The notes under the pieces are model-generated. The model was not told where the DNA came from. It worked only from the letters and a program-made list of their open reading frames with translations, and ran no database searches. A stretch of 64,000 bases of DNA, taken from positions 2,889,001-2,953,000 of the forward strand of contig NZ_JACCFJ010000001.1 of the NCBI RefSeq assembly GCF_013410345.1. The letters are read 5' to 3'. The position numbers and the translations under genes are program-made. This document shows, in pieces, positions 8,798 through 16,377 of the stretch (its first letter is position 1; each line of letters starts with the position of its first letter). This stretch comes from Saccharopolyspora hordei (GTDB lineage: Bacteria > Actinomycetota > Actinomycetes > Mycobacteriales > Pseudonocardiaceae).

Positions 8798-8843
8798 CCC
8801 CGGGTTCGGTTGTGGCGCCACGCGTCCACAACCGAACCCGGGG
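8798..8843. terminator. Perfect 18-bp hairpin after the dioxygenase operon
   Basis: The left arm 8798-8815 (CCCCGGGTTCGGTTGTGG) pairs perfectly with 8826-8843 around a 10-base loop. It starts 38 bases after the phtC stop. There is no T-run, which is common for actinobacterial terminators. It should end the operon and insulate the carrier promoter that follows. Confidence 0.7.
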
Positions 8844-8923
8844 CGCTCGTGTTGCCAGCGAAGCCCGGGGGCGCTTCCGACTGCGGGGTTCGACGGTGGA
8901 CAGCAGTCTTCTGTGACGAGCGA

Positions 8924-8969
8924 TTGACATCACGTTCTTTCTGGCAGAATCTACCTCTGTATGTCAGAG
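8924..8969 (+). promoter_or_regulatory. Promoter/operator region of the MatC-type carrier gene
   Basis: TTGACA (8924-8929) is followed by GCAGAAT (8944-8950), which can serve as part of the -10. GCAGAAT is the reverse complement of the ATTCTGC element found twice before the dioxygenase operon. Just after it is a perfect inverted repeat CTCTG-TATGT-CAGAG (8955-8969), matching the CTCTGT/ACAGAG pair of the other promoter. Shared control by one regulator is likely. Confidence 0.6.
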
Positions 8970-9051
8970 ATAAGTGTTCCCACTCTCATCCGTGGCCGGG
9001 CCCGGCGAGCCGGAGGCCGCGTCCATCGGAGCACGCGGAGAGGAAAGACCT

Positions 9052-10374
9052 GTGCCCATCCACGTCATCGGAGCCGTGGCACTCGTGTTCGTGTTCGTCG
9101 TGGGCACGATCCGGCCCGTCAACATCGGCGCGCTCGCGTTGGTGGCGACCTTCCTGATCGGAACCCTGGTAGCGGGGGAGAGCGCGGAGGACGTGCTGGC
9201 CGGATTTCCCGCCGACGTCTTCGTGCTCCTCGTCGGAGTGACCTACCTCTTCGGCCTCGCAGCGGCGAACGGCACCATCGAGTGGATCATCGACCGCGCC
9301 ATGCTCGTGTTCGGCGACCGCCCGGCGCTGGTGCCCTGGCTGCTGTTCGGCTTCTCCGCCGTCCCCACCCTGCTGGGCGCGCTGGGGCCGGCGGGGGTGG
9401 CGATGCTCGCACCGCTGTGCCTGCGGCTGGCGGAGAGGTACGGCCTCAGCCGGCGGATGTCGGCGTTGATGGTCATGCACGGCTCGTGCCTGGGCAACTT
9501 CTCGCCGCTCAACGGACTCGCCATCATCGTGCAGAAAGCGGCTCAGGCCAACGGGTTGTCGGTGTCCTCGGCAGCGCTCTTCTTCGGCAACGCCGCGTAC
9601 AACCTGGGACTCGCTGTGGTCATCTACGCCTTCTTCGGCGGTCGACGGTTGCTGCGGGAGCGCAGAGTCCTTCGCGCGACTGCAGCGGTGGGTGCCGGAG
9701 GCGGGCCCGCGACCGGGGGCGCGTCCCCGGCGAGCGCTCCGGCCGACGGAGCGGCCGAGGAGCGGCCGGTGCGGGCGCTGCGCGCTGACCAGGCGGCGAC
9801 GATCCTGGTCATGGTCGGCGTGGCTGTCGGGGCGCTGGCGTTCGAGATCGAGATCGGGTTCCTCGCGCTGACGTCCGCGGTCGTGCTCCACACGGTGTTC
9901 CCGAGCCGGTTCACCGGTGCGGACAAGAAGATCGTGTGGTCGGTCGTCCTGCTGATCTGCGGCATCACCTCCCTGGTCGAGGCGATGGAGCACTGGGGCA
10001 CCGTCGAGGTCCTGGGCAACGGCATCGCCGGCCTGGGGGCACCGCTGCTGACGGCCTTCCTGCTGTGCTTGGTCGGGGCGGTGACCTCGGCCTTCGGCTC
10101 CAGCGTCGGACTGCTGGGGGTGCTGATCCCGCTCGCGGCACCCTTCTTCGCCGCCGGTGACGTCCGGGTCGCCCCGCTGATCGTCGCGCTGACGATCTGC
10201 GCGACGGTGGTGGACGCGATGCCCTTCTCGTCGGTCGGTGCGTTGACCCTGGCCACCGCACCCGAGGCGGAGCGGCCGAGCTTGTTCCGGTTCATGCTCG
10301 GCTGGGGCTTCGCGATGGCGGTGACCGCACCCGTGATCACCTGGTCGGTCCTGGTGCTGCCAGGGACCGCGTGA
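9052..10374 (+). CDS. MatC/SLC13-type carboxylate carrier
   Basis: This 440-aa membrane protein has about 11-12 hydrophobic segments and the layout of the MatC/SLC13 dicarboxylate carriers. Two related halves are visible, with conserved turns GALGPAGVAMLAP and SCLGNFSPLNG in the first half and GAVTSAFGSS in the second. The two halves are joined by a loop rich in Gly, Ala and Pro around residue 225. GTG 9052 is chosen because GGAGAGGAAAG precedes it; an in-frame GTG at 8974 lacks such a site. Its place between the pht genes and the IclR gene, and its shared promoter elements, suggest it imports phthalate, but the substrate is inferred. Confidence 0.75.
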   Translation: MPIHVIGAVALVFVFVVGTIRPVNIGALALVATFLIGTLVAGESAEDVLAGFPADVFVLLVGVTYLFGLAAANGTIEWIIDRAMLVFGDRPALVPWLLFGFSAVPTLLGALGPAGVAMLAPLCLRLAERYGLSRRMSALMVMHGSCLGNFSPLNGLAIIVQKAAQANGLSVSSAALFFGNAAYNLGLAVVIYAFFGGRRLLRERRVLRATAAVGAGGGPATGGASPASAPADGAAEERPVRALRADQAATILVMVGVAVGALAFEIEIGFLALTSAVVLHTVFPSRFTGADKKIVWSVVLLICGITSLVEAMEHWGTVEVLGNGIAGLGAPLLTAFLLCLVGAVTSAFGSSVGLLGVLIPLAAPFFAAGDVRVAPLIVALTICATVVDAMPFSSVGALTLATAPEAERPSLFRFMLGWGFAMAVTAPVITWSVLVLPGTA

Positions 10375-10426
10375 CGGTCGCCCGCTCGCAGGGCCAGTGC
10401 TGATCGACCGCTGCTAGGCGGCCATC

Positions 10427-10458
10427 CGTACGCACGGTGGTCGGACGTCCGGCGTACG
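10427..10458. promoter_or_regulatory. Inverted repeat upstream of the IclR gene
   Basis: CGTACGC (10427-10433) and GCGTACG (10452-10458) form an inverted repeat with 18 bases between, ending ten bases before the ATG. It could be an autoregulatory operator. A TTCTGC hexamer (10461-10466), as in the two other promoters, touches the start codon. Confidence 0.4.
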
Positions 10459-10467
10459 ATTTCTGCC

Positions 10468-11262
10468 ATGAAGAAAACAGCTCCTGCCGGGCCGCCGGCC
10501 AGTGGCCCACCACCGCAATACCCGATCGAATCAGTGGACAACGCGCTGAAGATCCTGCTGCTGTTCGGTGAACGCAGTGAGCTGCGGCTCACCGAGGTCG
10601 CCGACTACCTCGGCGTCGCGTCGTCGACCGGGCACCGGCTCCTCGCGATGTTGCAGTACCGAGGTTTCGTCCGCCAGGACAACAAGTCCAAGGTCTACCG
10701 CCCGGGCACCGCGTTGACGGGTGTCGCCTTCTCGATCCTCCAGCGCTTCGACGTCCGCGAGACGGTGCGGCCGTACCTCGAATCGCTCAACCGCGAGCTC
10801 GGTGAGACCGTCCACCTCGGCACCCTGGACGGGACGGTGGTGCGGTTCATCGACGCCATCGAGAGCCCTCGCGCCGTCCGGGTCGCGTCGAGGTTGGGCC
10901 AGTCGATGCCCGCCAACTGCACCTCGACGGGGAAGGCCCTGCTGGCGCAGCTGTCGCAGGAGGACCTGCTGCGGCTGTTCCCGGAGGAGGAGCTCGTCGG
11001 GTTGACCAACAACTCGATCCGTTCACGGGTGGAGCTCGAGCAGGAGATCCAGGCGGTGCGTCGACGCGGCTACGCCACGAGCAACGAGGAGAGCGAAGAG
11101 GGGGTTTCCTCGGTCGCGGTCGCAATACCCGCGGGCAGGTCGCCGCTCAGCTTGGCCATCAACGTCGCGGTGCCGGACAGCAGGATGAGCCGCAGCGATG
11201 TCCGACGGATCGGCGACCTGCTGGTCTCCACCGCCGATGAGATCGCTGAACTCCTGCACTGA
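10468..11262 (+). CDS. IclR-family transcriptional regulator
   Basis: This 264-aa regulator has an N-terminal winged helix-turn-helix (about residues 20-75, with LTEVADYLGVASSTGHRLLAML) and a C-terminal IclR effector domain. The latter includes GETVHLGTLDG, MPANCTSTGKALLA and SNEESEEGVSSVAVAI. IclR proteins commonly control aromatic catabolic operons and bind the pathway substrate or product. It lies last in the island on the same strand as the pht genes, where PhtR/PadR-like regulators are found. It is the best candidate to bind the repeated TTCTGC/CTCTG elements. Confidence 0.85.
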   Translation: MKKTAPAGPPASGPPPQYPIESVDNALKILLLFGERSELRLTEVADYLGVASSTGHRLLAMLQYRGFVRQDNKSKVYRPGTALTGVAFSILQRFDVRETVRPYLESLNRELGETVHLGTLDGTVVRFIDAIESPRAVRVASRLGQSMPANCTSTGKALLAQLSQEDLLRLFPEEELVGLTNNSIRSRVELEQEIQAVRRRGYATSNEESEEGVSSVAVAIPAGRSPLSLAINVAVPDSRMSRSDVRRIGDLLVSTADEIAELLH

Positions 11263-11304
11263 GCCGGAGCGTCGATCTGAACACGGCCGGGTGCGGGGTT
11301 CGAC

Positions 11305-11601
11305 ATGGGCCGCCACCAGGGCGCCCGGGCTCCGTATGGCTACAACGTCGTCGACGGCGGGCCGCGCCCGAACCCGCGTGAGCCGCTGTATCTGGTTCGC
11401 TGACAGTCTCGAAGAACCCTCGCTACACCGGGTGCGCCTTCTTCGGTCGCTGGACCAGTCGGGCGGGCCCTTGACCGAGCCGACCCGCACAAGCTGCAGG
11501 AGCTCTACGCGCGCATGGGCCTGGAAATGCCCTACGACCCAGAGTCACGGACTCTCGAAACCGCCGTGACCCTGGGCCGTAGGGATAGCGCGCGTGTCCG
11601 A
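11305..11601 (+). pseudogene. Deleted remnant of a serine recombinase
   Basis: Three pieces of one serine recombinase are visible. First comes GARAPYGYNVVDGGPRPNPRE from the recombinase domain, then NPRYTGCAFFGRW (11413-11458), then the C-terminal LDRADPHKLQELYARMGLEM...RRDSARVR (11458-11601). The pieces are not in one frame, and about 660 bases between the second and third, present at 24250-24913, are missing here. The catalytic N-terminal domain is absent. After 11607 to the CRISPR array no gene is visible. Confidence 0.8.
11458..11601 (+). repeat. Left copy of 144-bp direct repeat flanking the CRISPR-Cas locus
   Basis: This matches 24913-25056 over 144 bases with six mismatches by hand count and no gaps. 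It encodes the recombinase C-terminus and ends GTGTCCGA, the sequence that in the right copy forms the 3' end of tRNA-Leu. A second block, 11413-11458, is identical to 24205-24250 (46 bases). Confidence 0.9.
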
Positions 11602-11878
11602 TGGGCGAGTTGCACCCTAACCACACGGCTCGCCCTCGAACGGACCGGAGAGCCGTTGCTGTCCCACCGTCCCACGGTTTCCCGCATGGGACACTTCTGT
11701 GGGACACGTGGCCCTGCGTGCTGACCAGCTAGCCAAAACTCCTGTCGAATCGGTACTTGGACAGGAAGGGCGTCATGTCCCGAGACGTCCCTGAAACGCC
11801 GGCTCGGCGCCGTTGACGGCGGTCAATCCGGGACATGGGCCTTTGCCGAAAGTCGGCGCGCGCATACACCGCTCATGA
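11602..11878. other. Gap between recombinase remnant and CRISPR array 1
   Basis: No coding region is supported. The stretch holds near-repeats of a GTCCCA/TGGGAC motif (around 11660-11705) and a decayed trailer region next to the last, degenerate CRISPR repeat. Confidence 0.5.
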
Positions 11879-12884
11879 CGGCTATCCCCGCGTGCACGGG
11901 GCCGACCGGGTCAGCGCATCCACCGCGGTCAGGTGGCCGGAACCATCCCCGCGTGCGCGGGGCCGACGCCGAGTTCGAGATCCGCAGCGGGAACATCCTG
12001 GAACCATCCCCGCGTGTGCGGGGCCGACCTTTGGGTGATCGACCCCAAGGGCGGCCAGGAGGAACCATCCCCGCGTGTGCGGGGCCGACAGCCTCGGCAT
12101 GGTCCGCCACATGCCGGTCGGCGGAACCATCCCCGCGTGTGCGGGGCCGACCCTTGCCGGGCGGGCCCCTGCCGTGGCGGTCAGGAACCATCCCCGCGTG
12201 TGCGGGGCCGACAGACCAGGCGGAATCCGAGGACGGCCCCTCGGCGAACCATCCCCGCGTGTGCGGGGCCGACTTCGGCCGTCCCGGCGGCCGCGGCCTG
12301 ACCTCGGAACCATCCCCGCGTGTGCGGGGCCGACCGCTGGTCGCAGCGGCGCTGCTGCGCTGGCTCGGAACCATCCCCGCGTGTGCGGGGCCGACAAGGA
12401 AAACCTGATCGACAACACGCAGGCCGGAGAACCATCCCCGCGTGTGCGGGGCCGACCACACGAGAGGTGGAACGGATTCGCCCCGCTGCTGAACCATCCC
12501 CGCGTGTGCGGGGCCGACTCGGGGTGCCTCGTGCGTCGCCGCCACTGGTCGGAACCATCCCCGCGTGTGCGGGGCCGACGGCGGTGAGCCTGGAGATCAC
12601 CTGGGGGCCGACGAACCATCCCCGCGTGTGCGGGGCCGACCGGATGGCGTCGGCGCGGCGGCGTCGGGCGAGGGAACCATCCCCGCGTGTGCGGGGCCGA
12701 CATCAGGATGATCGGCGTGCTCGCGGCGCTCGCGGAACCATCCCCGCGTGTGCGGGGCCGACTCGTCCTTGCGGGACGAGGTCCGCTCGCTGGGCGAACC
12801 ATCCCCGCGTGTGCGGGGCCGACGCTGCCGCAGGTCGTGCGCACCAGCGCCGGGTTGAACCATCCCCGCGTGTGCGGGGCCGAC
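11879..12884 (-). CRISPR. CRISPR array 1, type I-E, 17 repeats, 16 spacers
   Basis: A 28-base repeat recurs every 60-62 bases with 32-34-base spacers. Read on the minus strand it starts GTCGG and ends GGTTC, with the hairpin CCCCGC-ACAC-GCGGGG in the middle. The repeats at the left end (11879-11906 and 11940-11967) differ from consensus, while all those to the right agree. The right end is therefore the leader side and the array is read leftward, away from the cas genes. Repeat starts are 11879, 11940, 12001, 12062, 12124, 12185, 12246, 12307, 12368, 12429, 12491, 12552, 12613, 12674, 12735, 12796 and 12857. Confidence 0.97.
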
Positions 12885-12960
12885 ACTTCTTGACCTGCAC
12901 ATTTACCTAGCCCCGACGGTCTTCCCGTGTTGTCCGGGATGACTTCGTGGGGTCATGTCG
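12885..12960 (-). promoter_or_regulatory. Leader of CRISPR array 1
   Basis: On the minus strand the 13 bases directly before the first repeat read CAGGTCAAGAAGT (12885-12897). Array 2 has CAGGTCAACAAGT in the same place, so this is probably the Cas1-Cas2 anchoring site for new spacers. Further out, ATGAC (12939-12943) and GTCAT (12952-12956) form an inverted repeat. The leader length is my estimate. Confidence 0.6.
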
Positions 12961-13021
12961 TGGCGTCTTGTCGGATCGCTGCATGGCTACGGTCACTGAA
13001 CGCCGCGCGCACGTTGGCGCG

Positions 13022-13110
13022 GCTTTGATCCCCGCAATGCGGGGCCTACTTCACCTCGTCGGCACCAAGCCATACGTGACTCGGACCATCCCCGCGTGCG
13101 CGAGGCTGGA
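13022..13110. repeat. Two fossil CRISPR repeats beyond the leader of array 1
   Basis: Segments 13022-13049 and 13083-13110 resemble the array 1 repeat and end exactly 61 bases apart, the array's own period. The first keeps the hairpin arms CCCCGC and GCGGGG with a changed loop. The second keeps ACCATCCCCGCGTG and then decays. No functional leader lies beside them, so they look like remains of an older array. Confidence 0.65.
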
Positions 13111-13204
13111 ATGCTCGCTCCAAATTCAACCATGAGGAGCAGCTGAGACCACCTTGGGCTCGGGGGTGGGTGGTCGCGCGGCGTCATACTTGGCCGTTTC
13201 CTCA

Positions 13205-13239
13205 TACATGCCTGTTGAAAGAGACACTGTGGGCATGTA
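13205..13239. promoter_or_regulatory. Inverted repeat upstream of cas3
   Basis: TACATGCC (13205-13212) and GGCATGTA (13232-13239) are perfect inverted arms 19 bases apart, about 180 bases before the cas3 start. It could be an operator for the cas operon or a weak terminator-like structure. No regulator gene lies next to it. The rest of 13111-13418 shows no gene. Confidence 0.35.
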
Positions 13240-13418
13240 CTCTCCGTCCTGTCCTTGTCACCAGCAGTTAGGAGTAAGTAAGCGGCGTACGTGGGAGGTG
13301 TCTCGCCGCGACGGGAACCGAGTGCTGCTAGCCGCCTTCTAGGCGGAGCACCGGTGACTGTCGGTGGGCATGGCTACGGTTCGATCTTGCCGATGACGTC
13401 CGCTTCCGAGGGGGTCTT

Positions 13419-16301
13419 GTGGAGGGCTTGAGTCCGGAGGTGCTCCGGTGGTTGGGGGTGTTGTGGGGGAAGTCGCCGGAGCGCGCTGGCGGACGGATGA
13501 ACTTGCTGGTGTCGCACATGCTCGACGCGGCGGCGGTAGGTGAGCTGTTGTGGGACTGCTACGTGGCGCCCTCGACGCAGGTCTGGCTCGACCAGGTGGC
13601 CGGAGGTCCTGGGCGGGGGCGAGCGTTGCTGTCGTGGTTGTGCGGGGTGCATGACTGTGGGAAGGCGACTCCGGCGCATCAGCGTCTGTGGCCGGAAGGC
13701 GCGCGAGCTGTTCAAGAAGCCGGTCTGCGCTGGCGTGAGGTGACGACGGCCAACGTCCGGTGGCGGCACGACCGGGCAGGCGGGTCGGTGTTGCGGTCCG
13801 TGCTGAATGAGGAGGGCTGGCTCCCAGAACATGTGGACTGGGTGTGGCCTTTGGTGGCCGGCCACCACGGTCTCTTTCCAGCGGAAGGGCAGTTGGCCGA
13901 GCCGCTGAAGGCGCGCGGGCAGTTGCGGGGACGGAGCGCCGAGTGGCAGCGCGCTCAGCGGGGGTTGCTGCAGTGGTTCTCCCGAGCGCTGGGGTTTGCC
14001 GGGGTCGCTGACGTGGAGCCGGTCGTGGTGCCGTCGCGTGCTGCGCAGCTGCACTTGAGCGGCCTGGTGGTGATGGCGGACTGGATCGCCAGCGATGAGA
14101 AGTACTTCGAAGGCGTCGATGACCTCGACAAGGTGAGCATGGACGGGGCTCGTGAGCGGGCCAAGCGAGCGTGGGTGGACATCGGGCTGCGTGGTGGTTG
14201 GGGGCGGTTGAGCGCGCCGAGCGAGTGTCTGTTCCAGACCAGGTTCGGGCAGGATCCGCGGGCGTCACAGCTGGCGGTGCTGGAGGCGGCCTGGGCGATG
14301 GAGGCCCCGGGTTTGTTGGTGGTTGAGGCGGCGATGGGGGAGGGGAAGACGAAAGCCGCGTTGGCGGCAGCTGAGGTGCTGGCGGCCCGGTTCGGTGCGG
14401 ACGGGGTTTTCGTGGGGATGCCAACGCAAGCGACGAGCGACCCGATGTTCACCCAAGTCCGTTCGTGGGCGAAGAACATCGATGGTGAGCTCGCCGGTCA
14501 AGTCGCGTTGCTGCACGGCAAGCGCATGTTCAACAAGGAGTGGGCGGCGCTGCTGAAGGCCGACTCGGGATTGGTCGACCGGTTCGCTGGGGTGGACGAG
14601 TACGGAATGTCATGTGAGGACGACGAGTTCGGCCTCGCACCTGTCTCCCGGACCCCAGCTGATGAGGTGCCAGAACGACAGGCTCCTGCGCAGTGGTTCC
14701 TGGCGTCGAAGCGCGGTCTGTTGTGCCCGTTCGTGGTGGGCACCATCGATCAGCTGTTGTTCGCCGCGACGCGCACCAAACATGTGATGCTTCGGATGGC
14801 CGGCCTGGCCGGCAAGGTCGTCATCCTCGACGAGGTCCATGCCGCCGACGTGTACATGTCCCAGTTCCTGCGTGAGGGATTGCGGTGGCTGGGGCAGGCC
14901 AGGGTGCCGGTGGTGTTGTTGTCGGCGACGTTGCCTGCTCGGCAGCGCCGCGAGCTCATCGACGCCTATCTCCTGGGTGCGGCGACGAAGGAAGAGGCAG
15001 ACTTTCCGGCACCACCGGAGCCCGCCGTGTATCCGCGAGTCACCGCGGCGTGGATGGACACCGACAGTGTTGAGCCGCGTTTCGTCACGCGGAAGGCACG
15101 ATCGTGGCGGTCGGACACCCCAGTGCGTGTCGAGGTCTTGCCTGAGCCGGTACCGCACGTTGGAGCTGATGCGGACCAGCGGGAGTCAGCGCGGAGCGCT
15201 GGTGAGCGTGCGGTGGCCGAGTTGCTGGAGCAGAGGCTTGCGGAGGGTGGCTGCGCGTTGGTCATCCGGAACACGGTGGCCCGGGCGCAATCGACCTTCG
15301 AGGAACTGCGCGAGCGCTTCGGTGAGGACGTGCGATTGCTGCACGCGCGATTGACGGTGAAGGATCGGGCAGAGCGGACCGAGGACTGTCTCAAGCTGTT
15401 GGGTCCGCCTGCCAAGTCCGGTGAAGAGCCGGACCGTCCCTTGCGCCTGATCGTCGTAGCCACTCAGCTGGCGGAGCAGTCCTTCGACGTAGATGCTGAC
15501 CTCTTGGTCACCGATCTAGCCCCGATCGACCTCCTGCTGCAGCGAATCGGCCGCTTGCATCGTCACCCAGGCACTTCACGGCCGGCCCCACTGCAAGCGC
15601 CATCGGTGGTGGTGACCGGGTTCGATGACTGCGGTCGTCAACCGCCGAGGTTTCTCTACGCCAGCGAGAAGATCTACAGCCGGTACCTGCTCCTGCGTAC
15701 CGCAGCCGAGCTCGTCGGAACCGAGACGTGGTCCATCCCGGGGCAGGTGCCGGAGTTGGTGGACCGGGTGTACTCCGGGGCACTGTTGGTGCCGTCGAGC
15801 TGGGCGGAGGCGGCGGAAGACGCGCGTGTCGAGTGGAAGCGCGAACAGACCACTCGGGCAGCATCAGCGGCGCCGTTCCTGCTGACGCGCAGCGGAGAAC
15901 ACGAAGCGCCCACGCTGGCAGGGCTGCACGCCGATGGAGCCTCCGGAGGAGGCAGTGAGTCGCTGATGGAGGCCGTTGTCCGGGACGGGGAGCGGGGTAC
16001 CGAGGTGATCCTCGTGGTTGCCGACGGCGATCGGTACCGCACCCTCGCAGGCCGAGCGCTGGGACCCAACGGTGAAGTACCGGAACCTGTGGTAGACGAC
16101 GTGCTGGGATGCACGGTTCGCCTGCCTCCGAAGCTTTCGACGGCTGCGGTCGACAACTGCCGTGTGTTGCCGGGTTGGCAGGCGCATCCGTGGTTGCGGC
16201 ACAGCCTCGCCCTCGAGCTGGACACCCACCACCGCACGCAGCTGGGGAACGTAGTGATTCATTATGACGCCGAGCTCGGGCTGGTCGAGGAGAACGAGTA
16301 G
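13419..16301 (+). CDS. cas3: Cas3 helicase-nuclease, type I-E
   Basis: This 960-aa protein is recruited by Cascade to unwind and degrade target DNA. The N-terminal HD nuclease shows H33, the H78-D79 pair (CGVHDCGK), H117 and H149-H150 (AGHHG). The superfamily 2 helicase follows with Walker A MGEGKTK near residue 307, DEVH near 470 and SATLP near 502, then AEQSFDVDADLLVTDL and QRIGRLHRH of the second RecA domain. All motifs look intact. GTG 13419 is used as start; no strong ribosome site is visible. It is the first gene of the cas operon. Confidence 0.96.
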   Translation: MEGLSPEVLRWLGVLWGKSPERAGGRMNLLVSHMLDAAAVGELLWDCYVAPSTQVWLDQVAGGPGRGRALLSWLCGVHDCGKATPAHQRLWPEGARAVQEAGLRWREVTTANVRWRHDRAGGSVLRSVLNEEGWLPEHVDWVWPLVAGHHGLFPAEGQLAEPLKARGQLRGRSAEWQRAQRGLLQWFSRALGFAGVADVEPVVVPSRAAQLHLSGLVVMADWIASDEKYFEGVDDLDKVSMDGARERAKRAWVDIGLRGGWGRLSAPSECLFQTRFGQDPRASQLAVLEAAWAMEAPGLLVVEAAMGEGKTKAALAAAEVLAARFGADGVFVGMPTQATSDPMFTQVRSWAKNIDGELAGQVALLHGKRMFNKEWAALLKADSGLVDRFAGVDEYGMSCEDDEFGLAPVSRTPADEVPERQAPAQWFLASKRGLLCPFVVGTIDQLLFAATRTKHVMLRMAGLAGKVVILDEVHAADVYMSQFLREGLRWLGQARVPVVLLSATLPARQRRELIDAYLLGAATKEEADFPAPPEPAVYPRVTAAWMDTDSVEPRFVTRKARSWRSDTPVRVEVLPEPVPHVGADADQRESARSAGERAVAELLEQRLAEGGCALVIRNTVARAQSTFEELRERFGEDVRLLHARLTVKDRAERTEDCLKLLGPPAKSGEEPDRPLRLIVVATQLAEQSFDVDADLLVTDLAPIDLLLQRIGRLHRHPGTSRPAPLQAPSVVVTGFDDCGRQPPRFLYASEKIYSRYLLLRTAAELVGTETWSIPGQVPELVDRVYSGALLVPSSWAEAAEDARVEWKREQTTRAASAAPFLLTRSGEHEAPTLAGLHADGASGGGSESLMEAVVRDGERGTEVILVVADGDRYRTLAGRALGPNGEVPEPVVDDVLGCTVRLPPKLSTAAVDNCRVLPGWQAHPWLRHSLALELDTHHRTQLGNVVIHYDAELGLVEENE

Positions 16302-16377
16302 TTCCACACATGCCCGGTTGTCGGTGGTGACTGGATGATGATCTAAGGCTGGAAGGAGAGCATGGTGGTGACTGGGG

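Noticed and set aside
11590..11601. A second tRNA or full attachment site at the left recombinase remnant
   Set aside because: Only eight bases (GTGTCCGA) of the tRNA end are present, and no other tRNA part follows.
11823..12886. Long open frames on both strands through CRISPR array 1
   Set aside because: They consist of the repeat translated over and over (AHAGMVP, PHTRGWF types). The 61-base period changes frame regularly; no real protein.
13154..13342. Small 62-codon frame before cas3 as a possible cas regulator or anti-toxin
   Set aside because: No ribosome site, no domain and it overlaps the inverted repeat; most likely non-coding.
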